DNA from: Eremophila alpestris peregrina
Lineage: Eukaryota; Chordata; Aves; Passeriformes; Alaudidae
Direction of reading: 5' to 3'
NCBI GenBank assembly: GCA_009792885.1
Contig: WMCF01000003.1
Span: forward strand, 14,532,297-14,596,296
Length of the DNA: 64,000 nt
Shown: positions 62,643 through 64,000 of the stretch, piece by piece
Numbering within the stretch: the stretch's first letter is position 1
Layout of the letters: every line of letters begins with the position of its first letter
Made by a program: the position numbers and the translations under genes
Notes under the pieces: model-generated
What the model saw: the letters and a program-made list of their open reading frames with translations, nothing else
Told to the model about the DNA's origin: nothing
Databases searched by the model: none

Positions 62643-63865
62643 TTAGAGCAGGGTGGGCCCCTTTGTGCTTCGGGGCACAGAAGGAAAAAAGCACCGATTT
62701 TCAGTCTCCCAGGGTTTCTTAGCAGGTGCTCTGCTTCCTGAGGGCTGAGTGGGAGACAGCAGGGAGGGAGTCGAACGACAGTTAATGTAGCTGGCAATCA
62801 GAAGTGTTGCTTCAACAATCTGGGGAAAAGAGAAAATCATTAACTGCAGGTCGATTAAGAGGAAAGAATGCCCTTTGATTTTTAGAATCTATTGACTGCA
62901 TAGCTTTTGTAAATGGCTTTCTCCCAGGGAATTGTTCAGTTTTGAAAGGAAGCTCTGTCTTTAAGAATTAGGTAGAATAAGCCTCTTGTTGAAAGGTTCC
63001 AGCTTACAAAGGATTTGTTGAATATATATAGCTAGTGCAGCAGCCACAAGTACCAGTCCCCAGGGCTACTAAACACCCAGCCCTGATGCTGCCAGCTGGA
63101 AAGAAACTCACTTTTCATTTGTAATTACCTTTGGAATTGCCATTGTGAAGAGGAGTTTTTCAGTGCTATTTTTTCCAGAACTTCTTTCTTTCATTTGACT
63201 GACTACAATCATGAAGTCATCTCGACAGCCTCCAAAGGTCAGCACAGAGGAGTATGAATAAGAGACCTTCAAATGCTGCAGAAGAGTTTGAAAAAGTATT
63301 AGTTCTGTAAAAAACACCAAATGTCTACCTTAAACTAAAATATTAGTTTATATTGCTACTTCCTGCAAGAACACCAGGCCTCCAGCAGTGAAGGGCAGTA
63401 GGTGGCTCTATGGGTAAGAGCTGGCAGAGAAAGCTCAAGTGAGAATTGCATTTCTAGTTTTCTCCTGGTGTGCTCCATGCCTCTCTACTTCATAGTACAG
63501 ATTTTGGTATATTCCAGATGGTGGTAGTAAAGCACTACACTGAGACTTTGCATGATATATGAATGTGTTTGCTGCCCTACCTCACACTGCAGCTGTAATT
63601 TTCCTTTGTCTATGGGGTGTTCAAACATAACTCTGACTTCCCCTCATTTCTGAATTTTACAAACTGACTTCTGGATCCATTTGAAGTTAAAGACAGACTG
63701 TTAGTGACTTTCACTGGACTCAGGGAAATGTCTGTGCTAGGTAAGGTATTCCTCTTAAAACAGTGTTCCTCAACATACCATTGTGTTATAATCCAGTATG
63801 CTGATACCATCTTCATTCACAGCTATCCAGACTGGACAGTCTTCCAGTGAGGAAGGCAAAATAGG
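62643..63865 (-). CDS. PLEKHH1: PLEKHH1, last three coding exons (end of FERM domain); 5' part outside window
   Basis: Minus-strand exons are 63865-63779, 63275-63129 and 62819-62643, all phase 0, encoding 136 C-terminal residues and ending in TAA. They read as the PH-like F3 lobe of a FERM domain: PVWIAVNEDGISILDYNTM, then SSVLTFGGCRDDFMIVVSQ, and the C-terminal helix VEATLLIASYINC. A Ser/Pro-rich tail of about 45 residues follows. PLEKHH proteins combine PH, MyTH4 and FERM domains and bind phosphoinositides and the cortical cytoskeleton. The family is seen in the sequence. The paralogue PLEKHH1 (not PLEKHH2) is inferred from its position next to PIGH in opposite orientation, as in human. 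The visible part lacks the PH and MyTH4 domains. Confidence 0.85.
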
Positions 63866-64000
63866 CTGGAAAGAAAGAAAATTATTAATTCGGGTATTTC
63901 TTGACCACCACAGAATGGTATTTCTGATAAAAATGTTGAGATTTAAGGATAAAGTGAAGATGAGAAAAAATCCTAAAGGCTTTTTCTGGTGTGACCTGGT
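63866..64000 (-). other. PLEKHH1 intron, incomplete
   Basis: Pyrimidine-rich acceptor (TTTCTTTCCAG on the minus strand) adjoins the exon at 63865; the remainder to the window end is AT-rich intron. Confidence 0.6.

Noticed and set aside
1..64000. CRISPR arrays, bacterial-type operons, tRNA or rRNA genes, endogenous viral genes.
   Set aside because: I saw no regularly spaced repeats, no clover-leaf tRNA with conserved boxes, no rRNA sequence and no viral reading frames on either strand.

Overview
The window looks like nuclear DNA from a bird. Genes have short exons split by GT-AG introns of 0.2 to 13 kb. Several CR1 retrotransposon tails with the avian ATTCTRTGATTCTG type of 3' end are present. 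Promoters sit in sharp CpG islands within AT-rich surroundings, and all six coding regions match known vertebrate proteins. The gene order matches the human chr14q24 block ZFYVE26-RDH12-VTI1B-ARG2-PIGH-PLEKHH1, inverted.

Layout: (1) 1-10,880 (+): the last eight coding exons and 3'UTR of ZFYVE26 (spastizin). (2) 12,791-19,953 (-): a complete seven-exon RDH12/RDH11-type retinol dehydrogenase of 320 residues, with two GC-AG introns. (3) 20,610-30,820 (+): complete VTI1B, a Qb-SNARE of 232 residues in six exons, transcribed divergently from the RDH gene out of one CpG island. (4) 30,943-51,395 (-): complete ARG2, mitochondrial arginase, 356 residues in eight exons, with a 12.8 kb intron 2; its 3' end collides with that of VTI1B. 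(5) 53,891-58,405 (+): complete PIGH, 191 residues in four exons. (6) 62,643-63,865 (-): the last three coding exons of PLEKHH1 (end of the FERM domain), continuing past the window end. The six genes alternate strictly in strand, + - + - + -, which gives divergent promoter pairs and convergent 3' ends.

The genes have unrelated housekeeping or metabolic roles: autophagic lysosome reformation, retinoid reduction, endosomal SNARE fusion, arginine catabolism, the first step of GPI-anchor synthesis, and cytoskeletal scaffolding. They share promoters and 3' boundaries rather than a pathway.

The most anomalous sequence is not biological. At 59,982-60,019 two Tn5 mosaic-end (Nextera adapter) sequences lie back to back, flanked by an exact 74 bp duplication. 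This is a library or assembly artefact left in the contig. I see no CRISPR array, no operon-like system and no convincing undescribed system. Exon boundaries were placed by hand from splice sites, reading frame and remembered protein families, so UTR ends and transcription starts are approximate.
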